This document shows positions 11,634 to 23,000 of a stretch of DNA of 64,000 bases, piece by piece. Position numbers and translations under genes: made by a program. Origin of the DNA: Procambarus clarkii. Taxonomy: Eukaryota > Arthropoda > Malacostraca > Decapoda > Cambaridae. How positions within the stretch are numbered: the first letter of the stretch is position 1; every line of letters begins with the position of its first letter. The DNA lies in contig NC_091193.1 of the NCBI RefSeq assembly GCF_040958095.1, positions 19,620,722-19,684,721 on the forward strand. Direction: 5' to 3'. The notes under the pieces are model-generated. The model saw only the letters and a list, made by a program, of their open reading frames with translations. It was not told the origin of the DNA and did no database searches.

Positions 11634-12422
11634 TGTATACTGGCAGCAGGTTTTCTTTCAAACATGTTTCATTGAATATGACCGCATATTCTGTATTTAT
11701 TATTTTCTGGTTTAGGGCTTCTATCCCTCTAACTATTTTCTTAGCATCAGGGCTTAATTGGAATAGGAGTTCTCCAAAACTCATTTTCGTACTTTTAAGG
11801 TGAAGAAAAGAAGTGATTTACTATAGAGTGTATTACACTTATTTGTATAATTTGCACGACGTTTCGAACCTCCATGGTTCATTCTCAAGTGAACAATCTT
11901 ACAATACTAGTTGATTTTATACCCGCATTAGGTCAGGTGATAATACAATGAAGGTGAAAAACATGGGGGGATACATAAGGGATAAACATAGAGGCTGCAG
12001 AAGGCTTATTGGCCCATACGAGGCATCTCCTATCTAAACACAAAGTTTAGTGTTTAGATAGGAGATGCCTCGTATGGGCCAATAAGCCTTCTGCAGCCTC
12101 TATGTTTATCCCTTATGTATCCCCCCATGTTTTTCACCTTCATTGTATTATCACCTGACCTAATGCGGGTATAAAATCAACTAGTATTGTAAGATTGTTC
12201 ACTTGAGAATGAACCATGGAGGTTCGAAACGTCGTGCAAATTATACAAATAAGTGTAATACACTCTATAGTAAATCACTTCTTTTCTTCACCTTAAAAGT
12301 ACGAAAATGAGTTTTGGAGAACTCCTATTCCAATTAAGCCCTGATGCTAAGAAAATAGTTAGAGGGATAGAAGCCCTAAACCAGAAAATAATAAATACAG
12401 AATATGCGGTCATATTCAATGA

Positions 12423-12425
<3 letters not shown>
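11631..12425. mobile_element. PLE family 2 end fragments as a palindrome
   Basis: Two copies of a second PLE N-terminal region (MSFGELLFQLSPDAKKIVRG...) lie head to head. Positions 11666-12041 pair with 12050-12425 (coordinate sum 24091), giving 376-bp arms around an 8-bp centre. The left copy continues to LLPVYTN before (TA)n; the right one stops at the codon after FNE. Each arm holds a hammerhead-like block, GAACC/GGTTC followed by GAAACGTC (12211-12233 on the + strand). Related to, but clearly diverged from, the family at 5.5-10.2 kb. Confidence 0.85.

Positions 12426-12506
<81 letters not shown>
12426..12506. repeat. (TA)n microsatellite
   Basis: TA tract between two palindromic PLE family 2 fragments. 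Confidence 0.9.
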
Positions 12507-12507
<1 letters not shown>

Positions 12508-12510
<3 letters not shown>

Positions 12511-13194
12511 GTATATGTATACTGGCAGCAGGTTTTCTTTCATGCATGTCTCATTGAATATGACAGCATATTCCGTATTTACTATTTTCTTATTTAGGGC
12601 TTCTATCCCTCTTACTAATGCTCTTGCATCAGGGTTCAGCTGGAAGAGGAGTTCACCAAAAGTCATGTTGTTTTTAGGTGAAGAAAAGAATTGAATAACT
12701 GAAGAATATATTACACTAATTACAAAATCGCACAACGTTTCGAACTTGTACTTGTTTTATCACCTGACCCCGTACTGGTATAAATTAACGAGTTCTGTAA
12801 TTTCTTTTCACGGGAGACATCTCCCGTAGGGTGCAGTCGCACCTCCACAGATCTCCAGTATCTATTAATACTGGTAATGGCTCAAAAGGGCCACCACTTA
12901 CCGGCTATTCATGCCCGTGCCACCGTTTGGGTGGCTTAATCTTCACCAATCAATCAATTTCTTTTCACTTGAGAATGGACCATGGAGGTTCAAAACGTTG
13001 TGAGATTTTGTAATTAGTGTAATATATTCTTCAGTTATTCGATTCTTTTCTTCACCTAAAAAAACATGACTTTTGGTGAACTCCTCTTCCAGCTGAACCC
13101 TGATGCAAGAGCATTAGTAAGAGGGACAGAAGCCCTAAATTAGAAAATAGTAAATACGGAATATGCTGTCATATTCAATGGAGATTGAATATTC

Positions 13195-13196
<2 letters not shown>
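12508..13196. mobile_element. PLE family 2, second palindromic pair (variant), SINE-interrupted
   Basis: The minus arm (about 12520-12800) encodes MTFGELLFQLNPDARALVRG...; the plus arm (12957-13196) encodes the same peptide but carries an in-frame TAG (13141-13143) and ends at FNG. The SINE at 12812-12955 has landed in the centre. The hammerhead-like GGACC/GGTTC block is at 12976-12995, with GAAAC changed to AAAAC. Confidence 0.75.
12812..12955 (+). mobile_element. Short SINE-like element with 13-bp target duplication
   Basis: Begins CGGGAGACATCTCCCG (itself a small hairpin) and ends in (CAAT)n. It is flanked by AATTTCTTTTCAC at 12799-12811 and 12956-12968, a perfect 13-bp duplication, which shows insertion by target-primed reverse transcription into the PLE fragment. 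It has no obvious tRNA B box. Confidence 0.75.

Positions 13197-13257
<61 letters not shown>
13197..13257. repeat. (TA)n microsatellite
   Basis: TA tract between the PLE fragment and the 277-bp array. Confidence 0.9.
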
Positions 13258-13260
<3 letters not shown>

Positions 13261-14197
13261 CCTATACTTGCATAAACCACAAGTGAAGATAAACAATCTT
13301 TGGACAACACCCACCAGTGGGACTCGAACCCAGAAAGCACAACTACCTTCCAGTAGCTGGCATAACTAGTATGCTTTAACCCACTACGCCATCAGACCTT
13401 ACAAAAGAAGTAGATAGTTCGAGATATATATATCTCAAACATCTCTACCTCCCAAAGGCACCAGATGAGTGAGGGGTCAATCTGCAATTTTCGTCAAGCC
13501 ACTGTCAATGTGAGAGAACTCGTGTCCAGCTTATAAGCCTATACTTGCATAAACCACAAGTGAAGATAAACAATCTTTGGACAACACCCACCAGTGGGAC
13601 TCGAACCCAGAAAGCACAACTACCTTCCAGTAGCTGGCATAACTAGTATGCTTTAACCCACTACGCCATCAGACCTTACAAAAGAAGTAGATAGTTCGAG
13701 ATATATATATCTCAAACATCTCTACCTCCCGAAGGCACCAGATGAGTGAGGGGTCAATCTGCAATTTTCGTCAAGCCACTGTCAATGTGAGAGAACTCGT
13801 GTCCAGCTTATAAGCCTATACTTGCATAAACCACAAGTGAAGATAAACAATCTTTGGACAACACCCACCAGTGGGACTCGAACCCAGAAAGCACAACTAC
13901 CTTCCAGTAGCTGGCATAACTAGTATGCTTTAACCCACTACGCCATCAGACCTTACAAAAGAAGTAGATAGTTCGAGATATATATATCTCAAACATCTCT
14001 ACCTCCCGAAGGCACCAGATGAGTGAGGGGTCAATCTGCAATTTTCGTCAAGCCACTGTCAATGTGAGAGAACTCGTGTCCAGCTTATAAGCCTATACTT
14101 GCATAAACCACAAGTGAAGATAAACAATCTTTGGACAACACCCACCAGTGGGACTCGAACCCAGAAAGCACAACTCCTTCCAGTAGCTGGCATAACT
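13258..14197 (-). repeat. Tandem array of 277-bp tRNA-like units, reverse half
   Basis: Units start near 13254, 13531, 13808 and 14085 (period 277). Read on the minus strand, each complete unit has an A-box-like TGGCGTAGTGGGTTAAAGC and a perfect B box, GGTTCGAGTCC, about 50 bases apart, as in a tRNA-derived SINE head, followed by about 190 bp of unique tail. Differences between units are single bases (for example CCCAAAGG/CCCGAAGG). Confidence 0.85.
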
Positions 14198-15144
14198 AAC
14201 TTTCTTTTGTAAGGTCTGATGGCGTAGTGGGTTAAAGCATACTAGTTATGCCAGCTACTGGAAGGTAGTTGTGCTTTCTGGGTTCGAGTCCCACTGGTGG
14301 GTGTTGTCCAAAGATTGTTTATCTTCACTTGTGGTTTATGCAAGTATAGGCTTATAAGCTGGACACGAGTTCTCTCACATTGACAGTGGCTTGACGAAAA
14401 TTGCAGATTGACCCCTCACTCATCTGGTGCCTTCGGGAGGTAGAGATGTTTGAGATATATATATCTCGAACTATCTACTTCTTTTGTAAGGTCTGATGGC
14501 GTAGTGGGTTAAAGCATACTAGTTATGCCAGCTACTGGAAGGTAGTTGTGCTTTCTGGGTTCGAGTCCCACTGGTGGGTGTTGTCCAAAGATTGTTTATC
14601 TTCACTTGTGGTTTATGCAAGTATAGGCTTATAAGCTGGACACGAGTTCTCTCACATTGACAGTGGCTTGACGAAAATTGCAGATTGACCCCTCACTTAT
14701 CTGGTGCCTTCGGGAGGTAGAGATGTTTGAGATATATATATCTCGAACTATCTACTTCTTTTGTAAGGTCTGATGGCGTAGTGGGTTAAAGCATACTAGT
14801 TATGCCAGCTACTGGAAGGTAGTTGTGCTTTCTGGGTTCGAGTCCCACTGGTGGGTGTTGTCCAAAGATTGTTTATCTTCACTTGTGGTTTATGCAAGTA
14901 TAGGCTTATAAGCTGGACATGAGTTCTCTCACATTGACAGTGGCTTGACGAAAATTGCAGATTGACCCCTCACTCATCTGGTGCCTTCGGGAGGTAGAGA
15001 TGTTTGAGATATATATATCTCGAACTATCTACTTCTTTTGTAAGGTCTGATGGCGTAGTGGGTTAAAGCATACTAGTTATGCCAGCTACTGGAAGGTAGT
15101 TGTGCTTTCTGGGTTCGAGTCCCACTGGTGGGTGTTGTCCAAAG

Positions 15145-15148
<4 letters not shown>
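14198..15148 (+). repeat. Tandem array of 277-bp tRNA-like units, forward half
   Basis: The same unit, now in + orientation, with starts of TTTTGTAAGGTCTGATGG near 14205, 14482, 14759 and 15036. The junction at about 14197 joins two partial units (GGCATAACTAAC / TTTCTTTTG), making the whole block a large inverted repeat. The last unit is cut at CCAAAGATTG and replaced by (TA)n. Confidence 0.85.

Positions 15149-15206
<58 letters not shown>
15149..15206. repeat. (TA)n microsatellite
   Basis: TA tract ending the 277-bp array. Confidence 0.9.
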
Positions 15207-15210
<4 letters not shown>

Positions 15211-15297
15211 GTAATACAAACATTAAGAACCATTGTCAAACAACATCCGCCGGGGTCTGAGTAAGAGCCTTCTTTGTGCCCTCTAATCTTTTTATAG

Positions 15298-16790
15298 CTA
15301 CCGCTCACAGGATGAGTATGGGGTGCACAATAAACTACTGCTCACAGGATGTGTATGGGGTGCACAATAAACTACCCCTCACAGGATGAGTATGGGGTGC
15401 ACAATAAACTACCGCTTACAGGATGAGTATGGGGTGCACAATAAATTCCCGCTCACAGAATGAGTATGGGGTGCACAATAAACTATCGCTCACAGGATGA
15501 GTATGGGGAGCACAATAAACTACCGCTCACAATGAGTATGGGGCGCACAATAAACTACGGTCGCAGGATGAGTATGGGGTGCACAATAAACTACCGCTCA
15601 CAGGATGAGTATGGGGTGCACAATAAACTACTGCTCACAGGATGTGTATGGGGTGCACAATAAACTACCCCTCACAGGATGAGTATGGGGTGCACAATAA
15701 ACTTTCCACTCACAGGATGAGTATGGGGTACACAATAAACACCGCTCACAGGATGAGTATGGGGTGCACAATAAACTATCGCTCACAGGATGAGTATGGG
15801 GTGCACAATAAACTACCACTCACAGGATGAGTATGGGGTGCACAATAAACTACCACTCACAGGATGAGTATGGGGTGCACAATAAACTACCGATCGCTGG
15901 AAGAGTATGGGGTGCACAATAAGCTACCACTCACAGGATGAGTATGGGGTGCACAATAAACTACCGCTCACAGGATGAGTATGAGGTGCACAATAAACTA
16001 CCCCTCACAGGATGAGTATGGGGTGCACAATAAACTTTCCACTCACAGGATGAGTATGGGGTACACAATAAACACCGCTCACAGGATGAGTATGGGGTGC
16101 ACAATAAACTACCGCTCACAGGATGAGTATGGGGTGCACAATAAACTACCACTCAGAGGATGAGTATGGGGTGCACAATAAACTACCGCTCACAGGAGGA
16201 GTATGGGGTGCACAATAAACTACCACTCACAGGAGGAGTATGGGGTGCACAATAAACTACCACTCACAGGATGAGTATGGGGTGCACAATAAACTACAGT
16301 CGCAGGATGAGTATGGGGTGCACAATAAACTATCGCTCACAGGATGAGTATGGGGTGCACAATAAACTACCGCTCACAGGATGAGTATGGGGTGCATAAT
16401 AAACTACCACTCACAGGATGAGTATGAGGTGCACAATAAACTACCGCTCACAGGTTGAGTATGGGGTGCACAATAAACTATCGCTCACAGGATGAGCATG
16501 GGGTGCACAATAAACTACCGCTCACAGGATGAGTATGGGGTGCATAATAAACTACCACTCACAGGATGAGTATGAGGTGCACAATAAACTACCGCTCACA
16601 GGATGAGTATGGGGTGCACAATAAACTACAGTCGCAGGATGAGTATGGGATGCACAATAAACTATCGCTCACAGGATGAGTATGGGGTGCATAATAAACT
16701 ACCACTCACAGGATGAGTATGAGGTGCACAATAAACTACCGCTCACAGGTTGAGTATGGGGTGCACAATAAACTACCGCTCACAGGAGTT
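15298..16790 (+). repeat. 37-bp minisatellite, about 40 copies
   Basis: Unit CTACCGCTCACAG followed by GATGAGTATGGGGTGCAC and AATAAA. Variants (GCTCACAG/ACTCACAG/GTCGCAG, GATGAG/GAGGAG, GGGGTGCAC/GAGGTGCAC/GGGGTACAC) recur in blocks: the run near 15.59-15.83 kb is repeated at 15.96-16.16 kb, implying a higher-order duplication of about 333 bp. AATAAA occurs in nearly every unit. Confidence 0.95.
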
Positions 16791-16944
16791 TGTTTTTTAT
16801 TATTATTATTTTCTACCACAGACGTGGCCACACATTTACAATGTTAACCATCATATATACATTTTCTTCTGTCCTCCATGGACAGGGTTAGAGAAGAGTT
16901 AAACATATAGTTCAAGGGTTTATTGAACACTCAACCACAGAAGA
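16791..16944. other. Insert separating two minisatellite blocks
   Basis: About 154 bp of unrelated sequence with a (TTA)n start and CTGTCCTCCATGGACAG, a short perfect palindrome. Probably an insertion; the family is not recognised. Confidence 0.5.
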
Positions 16945-17345
16945 GGAGTATGGGGTGCACAATAAACTACCGGTCGCAGGAGGAGTATGGGGTGCACAAT
17001 AAACTACCGGTCGCGGGAGGAGTATGGGGTGCACAATAAACCACCGCTCGCAGGATGAGTATGGGGTGCACAATAAACTACCGCTCACAGGAGGAGTATG
17101 GGGTGCACAATAAACTACCGCTCGCAGGATGAGTATGGGGTGCACAATAAACTACCGCTCACAGGAGGAGTATGGGGTGCACAATAAACTACCGCTCGCA
17201 GGATGAGTATGGGATGCACAATAAACTACCGCTCACAGGATGAGTATGGGGTGCACAATAAACTACCGCTCACAGGATGAGTATGGGGTGCACAATAAAC
17301 TACCGCTCACAGGATGAGTATGGGGTGCATAATAAACTACCACTC
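16945..17345 (+). repeat. 37-bp minisatellite, second block
   Basis: About 11 further units, with GAGGAGTATGGGG and GGTCGCAGG variants commoner than in the first block. Confidence 0.93.
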
Positions 17346-17515
17346 CAGGGTGACGGGAGGGGTAAGTCATTTGACTGCATGTGGGAGGGGTGATGGGAGT
17401 GGGGGAAGGGGAGGGGTGATGGGAGAGAGGGAAGGGGAGGGGATCACAAGGATGGGGGATAGTGTGGTGGGTGGTGAGGGGAAAGGGGGGGGGGTGAGGG
17501 AAGTGAAACATGATG
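17346..17515 (+). repeat. G-rich low-complexity tract
   Basis: Repeated GGGAGGGG/GGTGATGGGAG motifs and a run of nine G at 17487-17495. It has many closely spaced G-tracts of three or more, compatible with G-quadruplex formation on the + strand. Confidence 0.8.
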
Positions 17516-17529
17516 AAATTGTGAACGTT

Positions 17530-17742
17530 GCCAGGTGTCGCCCGCCGCCGTGCTGCCCTGGCTGGGGACCGTACATAGCTGCAGTCACACTTGGCGTTTC
17601 TTAAGTGTGTCTGTATACCACTGACGGCCTCTTAATTAAGCCGTGTTAACACAGTTCTTGCAGTTTCAGCCTTCTGAAAGATCACAGGCAGCTGCAGTGG
17701 CTCCAGATGATGCCGTGAAGCTTATCATTGTTGAGTGTCAAG
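17530..17742 (+). promoter_or_regulatory. Candidate promoter and untranslated first exon of the SID1-like gene
   Basis: A locally CpG-richer stretch (GTCGCCCGCCGCCGTGC) is followed by non-repetitive sequence ending in CAAG/GTAAGAG at 17742/17743, a good donor. The first coding exon begins with an acceptor (TTTTTCGACCAG, 19822) 27 bases before the ATG, so an upstream leader exon is needed. This is the best candidate, but no TATA or initiator can be fixed. Confidence 0.33.
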
Positions 17743-17849
17743 GTAAGAGTAGTGCTTGCGTTGTGAAAGAAATAGAACTCTGAGACTGCGCACGCTGATT
17801 ACGTTTCTATATGATTCAAATAGAAACGTAAACGTGTAGTGTCGCCCTG

Positions 17850-18540
17850 ACAAATGACAGGAATCGATGGCAGACTATAATGATCAGTGTGTTCTAATCT
17901 TCCCGTCATTGACCCACGGAATTACATACATTGGGCCCATAATCTTGATTAAATTGTCTAATAAGATATGGACTTCAATCTTTCATCCCTGCAAAAGTTT
18001 AGCGTTATTAATACTATCTTACTCCTGCCATGGACGAATGAACACAATTCTCAAGAATGGTTCACGATGTAATTTGTATTGATCTCTACAGTGGTGTACG
18101 TCCTAGACTCATTTGTTTTTAATAACAAGCTTAAGTATACGAGGGATCCGCGTTCAGTTTTTGGACAGGACGGAAACAGGTATGTTTTTCACCTGATTGC
18201 CTAGGGGGTAGAAATAGCCTAAGCTACTCTATCCCTTTGAGATGTATTTCTTTCTTGTCTCAATAAACATACTTGAACTTGAATCACCTGATTGCCCCTG
18301 TTCACCTATAATAGTAAAAATAGGTACTCTGGAATGCAAAGCAAACGTATCAATAAAATAACTGAACTATTTTAAATTATATCGGAAACGCTTTGCCTAC
18401 CAATGGCTTTACTATATTTTAATTTTTCTTTGTTAACGAGCTTACTATATAATATTAGTGTGCTGCTACCCTGTTATATGAAATTTTTTATGTAGCAGCT
18501 ATTTATATATATTCAATCACTGTTCCGCGTTAATCTCTTT
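17850..18540. other. Non-coding stretch with a retroelement tail
   Basis: At 18180-18290 the segment CTACTCTATCCCTTTGAGATG...CAATAAACATACTTGAA looks like a retroelement 3' tail. The rest shows nothing recognisable. Confidence 0.45.
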
Positions 18541-18554
18541 ATTTTTTAAATATT

Positions 18555-18571
18555 AACAATTGTTATTATTA

Positions 18572-18602
<31 letters not shown>
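18555..18602. repeat. (TTA)n microsatellite
   Basis: A TTATTATT tract; a second, (AAT)n, lies at 18733-18768. Confidence 0.85.
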
Positions 18603-18769
18603 CATGATAGTGGTCTAGAGGAACCTCGATATTGAGGCTTCCTGTCCCGGTACAGTATTGGAAAGTATTAGCACAACGCGTCCAAGACATGTGAGCAGCT
18701 ACTCTTGACTTCAGGCCGCGTGAGTGAAAAGAGCAATAATAATAATAATAATAATAATAATAATTTATT

Positions 18770-19020
18770 CACAAGAAGGTATAATGGGTTGGTGAGATTT
18801 GTTACCAAAAGGTACATTGCAGCAAGGTTTTATATCAACAAATAACTACAATTAGTTATTACAGTTTACAATTTACAATATTAGTTATTACAATTAGAGG
18901 GGCTGTATGTTTTCTGAATACAGAGTTTGTTATAGTTTTGATAGCAGATTTTTACAGTGATGATGGGCTTGAACTAATTTGCAGACATCGGGATAAAGAG
19001 TCTCTTCAAGCTTGTCTCTT
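18770..19020 (-). mobile_element. LINE fragment, reverse orientation
   Basis: It starts with a tail-like TTTATTCACAAGAAGGTA and contains, in reverse, a decayed version of the [17 protein letters not shown] coding block of the LINE at 20.7-23.6 kb (around 18890-18985). Non-coding now. Confidence 0.6.
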
Positions 19021-19822
19021 CAAGCTAAATAGTTGGCTTAGTTCCACATATACAGAGTAGCTGCATTACAACTAGTCACTAATACACTGAAAAATACAGG
19101 AGTATTTATCTGCAATTCAAAGTCAGCTGTTCAAGCACTTGAAAACAAAATGTGCAAAATAGATTCAGCAGAAGAATTTTGTACAAAATCTGTATCTATA
19201 AAATACAATGTCTCTCTTAAGTAGGATGGATAGGGATAGCCTTATCAAACTTTTCAAGATGACACATGGGGGGTATATGAATATCACAGGCAAGTTGGGG
19301 GTTGGTCCCAATGCCACACTTAATTAAGAAATATCAGCATCTATAGTGACCTGCACACAAAACCGATTACACAAAATTTAATAAGAATTTACCCAGTCCT
19401 TGGGTAAATTCTGGTATAACATACCTTAATTAAGTACAGTATAAAATATTTTAGAAATAAGCATGATATTTTTGTATAAGAGTTTGAAGGAGGTGCTCAA
19501 GTGGTTGTTGCTTTACCACAATTGGCCAGGTTTTCTTCTGTTACCAATAAAAATTCAAAGCTACAGGCTCCAAGCTTGTTTTGACTTTCAGTACATCTGC
19601 AACTATTTTAAGATGTATACAATTTTTTAAGTACAGTACCTGCTTTTTTTAAGTGAGGTTGTAAACCTACAGGGCAACTGCTGTCACTTTTTGTGGTAAC
19701 AATTAATAAAAGCAAATATTGTACAGTATATATAAAAAAAATCTTTAATCTTGTGCAATTTACACATCATCTAGCGATTCTTCACTAGCATTTATTTCAA
19801 TATGTGACCCTTTTTCGACCAG

Positions 19823-20044
19823 GTAACCATCTACAGAAAAGAAGTCAAAATGCCGTTGAATTGGACTACGGTTGTCATTGTCTGTTGCTTAACGGTGGCT
19901 GTGTTGGGTGATTTGAATGATGGCTCTCAGGATTGCCAAGGGTTACTGGCACCCAATAAGACGTGCATTCCTCAAAACGACATTGACATACACTTAAATG
20001 CCTCGTTACCATGCATCTTTGAGTGCAAATATGATGTTTCACAG
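19823..20044 (+). CDS. sid1: SID1-like exon 1: signal peptide and domain start
   Basis: Codes residues 1-65; ATG at 19850, with the acceptor at 19822 leaving 27 bases of leader. [20 protein letters not shown] is a clear signal peptide. Asn36 (NKT) and Asn50 (NAS) are N-glycosylation sequons, and Cys29, 39, 55 and 59 may form disulphides. The donor CAG/GTGAGA leaves phase 0. The frame reads on into the intron only briefly (VRPHFQYLI, stop), which supports the donor. Confidence 0.85.
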
Positions 20045-23000
20045 GTGAGACCTCATTTTCAGTACTTAATTTAAGTAATGAAGTGTTTAGTAATATTTTT
20101 TGCTTTCCTACTGTATTTGGTTAGACCTAATTATATCCATAGGAAAACATTATATATATCATTTATATCCATGCAATCTTCAAATTTAAATATTTTATAT
20201 GGGAATCAACATCCTGGTACTCTTCATACAGTAACCAGAACATAATTTGTAGTCTCACATACAACCAAAGTGTACTTAAGCTCTGCCTTTCCTTTCCAAA
20301 GGTGTTTATTTTTTTTTTTTTTTTTTTTTTGTTTGTCATCTTTGCCTGTTTTATACTCTTAATTATTTGTTCTTAGTTAATCCCCTTGTCACTAAACCTA
20401 GGGCTTTTTATTACCCTGTTAATTAACCATTACAAAGCTAATTATCTTCAAGATCATTTTTTTTATGATTATTATTTTTCTTATTATTTTTTATTTTACA
20501 TTTATATTGTCAGTCTCTACTGATTTTTTGTTTTTTATTTTATGTAACTTCTGTGTCCTCCCTGGCTATCTATTGGATCTTTATTTTACTTCTAAATTGT
20601 TACTATTTTATTGTATTTGCTTTTATTCTTGTGTTTTGCTTTATCGTGTATCTTGTATCGTGATCCCTCTGCATCTCTATGCACACTGATATTGATCCTG
20701 ATCAAAATCTTCTGTCTCATATCTACACCAACCAGCACATTGATCATCATTATTGCAAGTATTTCACAGCACACCAGGCTAAAAACAAACTTCAAAATAG
20801 CACCTGTCTATCAGTTTATAACCAAAATGTTAGATCACTTGGTAAACATTTTGACGATTTAAATGCATTACTCACAGCAATAGGTACTAACCTATCGTTC
20901 ATTATTTTAACAGAAACTTGGCTAAATAAAGACTATACCCAACTCTACAACTTAGCTGGTTATAAAGCCATTCATAACTGTAGGCCTAATAAAAAAGGTG
21001 GTGGCACAGCTATATATTACCGAGATACATTTATCTGCAACAATGTTATTAGTGACAGAGATGACTACTGTGAATATACTTTTGCTCAGTTTACAATTAA
21101 ATCCCTTAAATCCTCTTTGACTATTGGAGCCATCTATAGATTTCCCAATACTAACATAGCTTCTTTCTCAGACAACCTAAGGAATCTTATTATAAACAAC
21201 AATCTTAACAAAAACCACATCATTCTGGGAGGAGATTTTAATATTGACCTGGGTCAACAAAATTGCTCTCAAGTTGACTATTTCCTTAACAGCATGAACT
21301 CCTGTATGCTAATCCCCACAATCACCAAACCTACCCGAGTCACTCAAACATCAGCCACTACCTTGGACCACATATGGACAAACATAACAGCTCCCCTTGT
21401 ATCTGGTATAATCTACGACAGAACAACTGACCACTATCCTACCTTTCTCATAGCGAACATGGACATAGCACCAGCAAAAAGCAAGAAACTTTTATTTAGG
21501 CTACACAGTGAATCAGCTTTAGACAATCTTACAGAGGCACTTTACAATATTAACTGGGATTCTGAATTCAATAATACCCATGATATAAATTCATTAGCTA
21601 ACCTCTTCCTCTCCAAAACTCTAAGCCTCTACAACCTTCATTGTCCCCTTCTTACCAAGCAAGTAACTGACAAAAGATTAAACAATCCATGGCTCACAAG
21701 TGGCATTCTCAACTCAATCAACAAGAAACATGAATATGAAAAGAAAGTTAGGATTGGCCTAGTTTCAAAGGAAGTAGCTAAAAGGTACTCATCAATGCTT
21801 ACCAGTATCATAAGAAAGGCAAAACTTGCATATTATGTGAATAGATTCAATGAAGCAAAAGGCAACATGAAAAGCACTTGGAAAACTATCTCTAGTATCC
21901 TAGGAACTAAACAACACTCACATAACCAAATAAAACTCTACAAGGATGGGGATATACCGTCAACTGATTTAGAAATGGCAAATGAATTTAATAGTTTCTT
22001 TTCATCGGTTGGTGCTAATCTTGCCAGTAAAATCCCACAGACTCAGACACATATTAACACATATCTCTCAGGCAGCTATCCAAACTCTCTTCTCCTTTCA
22101 CCAATCAGCCCGGCAGATGTTATGTCCATCATACATTCTCTAAAAACCAAGGCAGGGAACACCAGTGAAATTCCGTCCATTGTGTACAAGAGAGCCTCCC
22201 ATGCCCTTGCCCCACCCATAGCACTACTGTTCAACAAATCTATAGAGTATCACACCTTCCCTGATATCCTCAAAAAAGCAAGAGTAACGCCAGTCCATAA
22301 AGGAGGCAATCCGGCGGACATAAACAATTATAGACCAATATCAAATCTACCCATTCTATCAAAAATATTTGAAAAAATTATTTACAAACAGCTCTATTCC
22401 TACCTCGTAAAATTCGACATACTCAGCCCCTGCCAGTTTGGCTTCCGGTCCCAAAAGAGCACCAACGATGCAATCATTAGTCTCCTTGACATTATCTACT
22501 CAGCCCTTGACAAAAATGAGTTTCCGATTGGACTCTTCATTGACCTAAGAAAAGCCTTTGATACTGTTAATCACAACTACCTCTTACTTAAACTCCAGCA
22601 TTATGGAATCCGAGGCCTTGCCCTTGACTACATCCGATCCTATCTTAGTGACAGACACCAATATGTAACCATCAATGATACAACTTCTTCCACTCTACCA
22701 ATTACCGTTGGAGTGCCACAGGGCAGCATCTTAGGACCTCTTCTATTTCTTATATATATAAACGATCTGCCTAATGTCTCTAATATTCTCAAACCTATAT
22801 TGTTTGCTGACGATACTACCCTTATCTACTCAAACCTCAACCCACATACACTAAATAATGTTGTGAATAATGAATTAAAAAAAGTCCACTTATGGATGTC
22901 AACGAACAAACTAACATTAAACATCGAAAAGACTTACTACATCTTATTTGGAAGCAAATCATCAAATGCAATTCAGCTACAGATAGACAACATTAACATC

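Noticed and set aside
13258..15148. Cluster of functional tRNA genes
   Set aside because: A and B boxes are intact but no proper acceptor stem can be drawn, and the unit continues as a 277-bp satellite; treated as tRNA-derived repeat.
15460..17145. Small Cys-rich repetitive peptides (MGCTINYRSQDEYG and CAPHTHPVS types)
   Set aside because: Translations of the 37-bp minisatellite on either strand; 37 is not a multiple of three, so the frame is not maintained by selection.
15298..17345. CRISPR-like array
   Set aside because: The 37-bp units are directly abutting and have no unique spacers; eukaryotic minisatellite.
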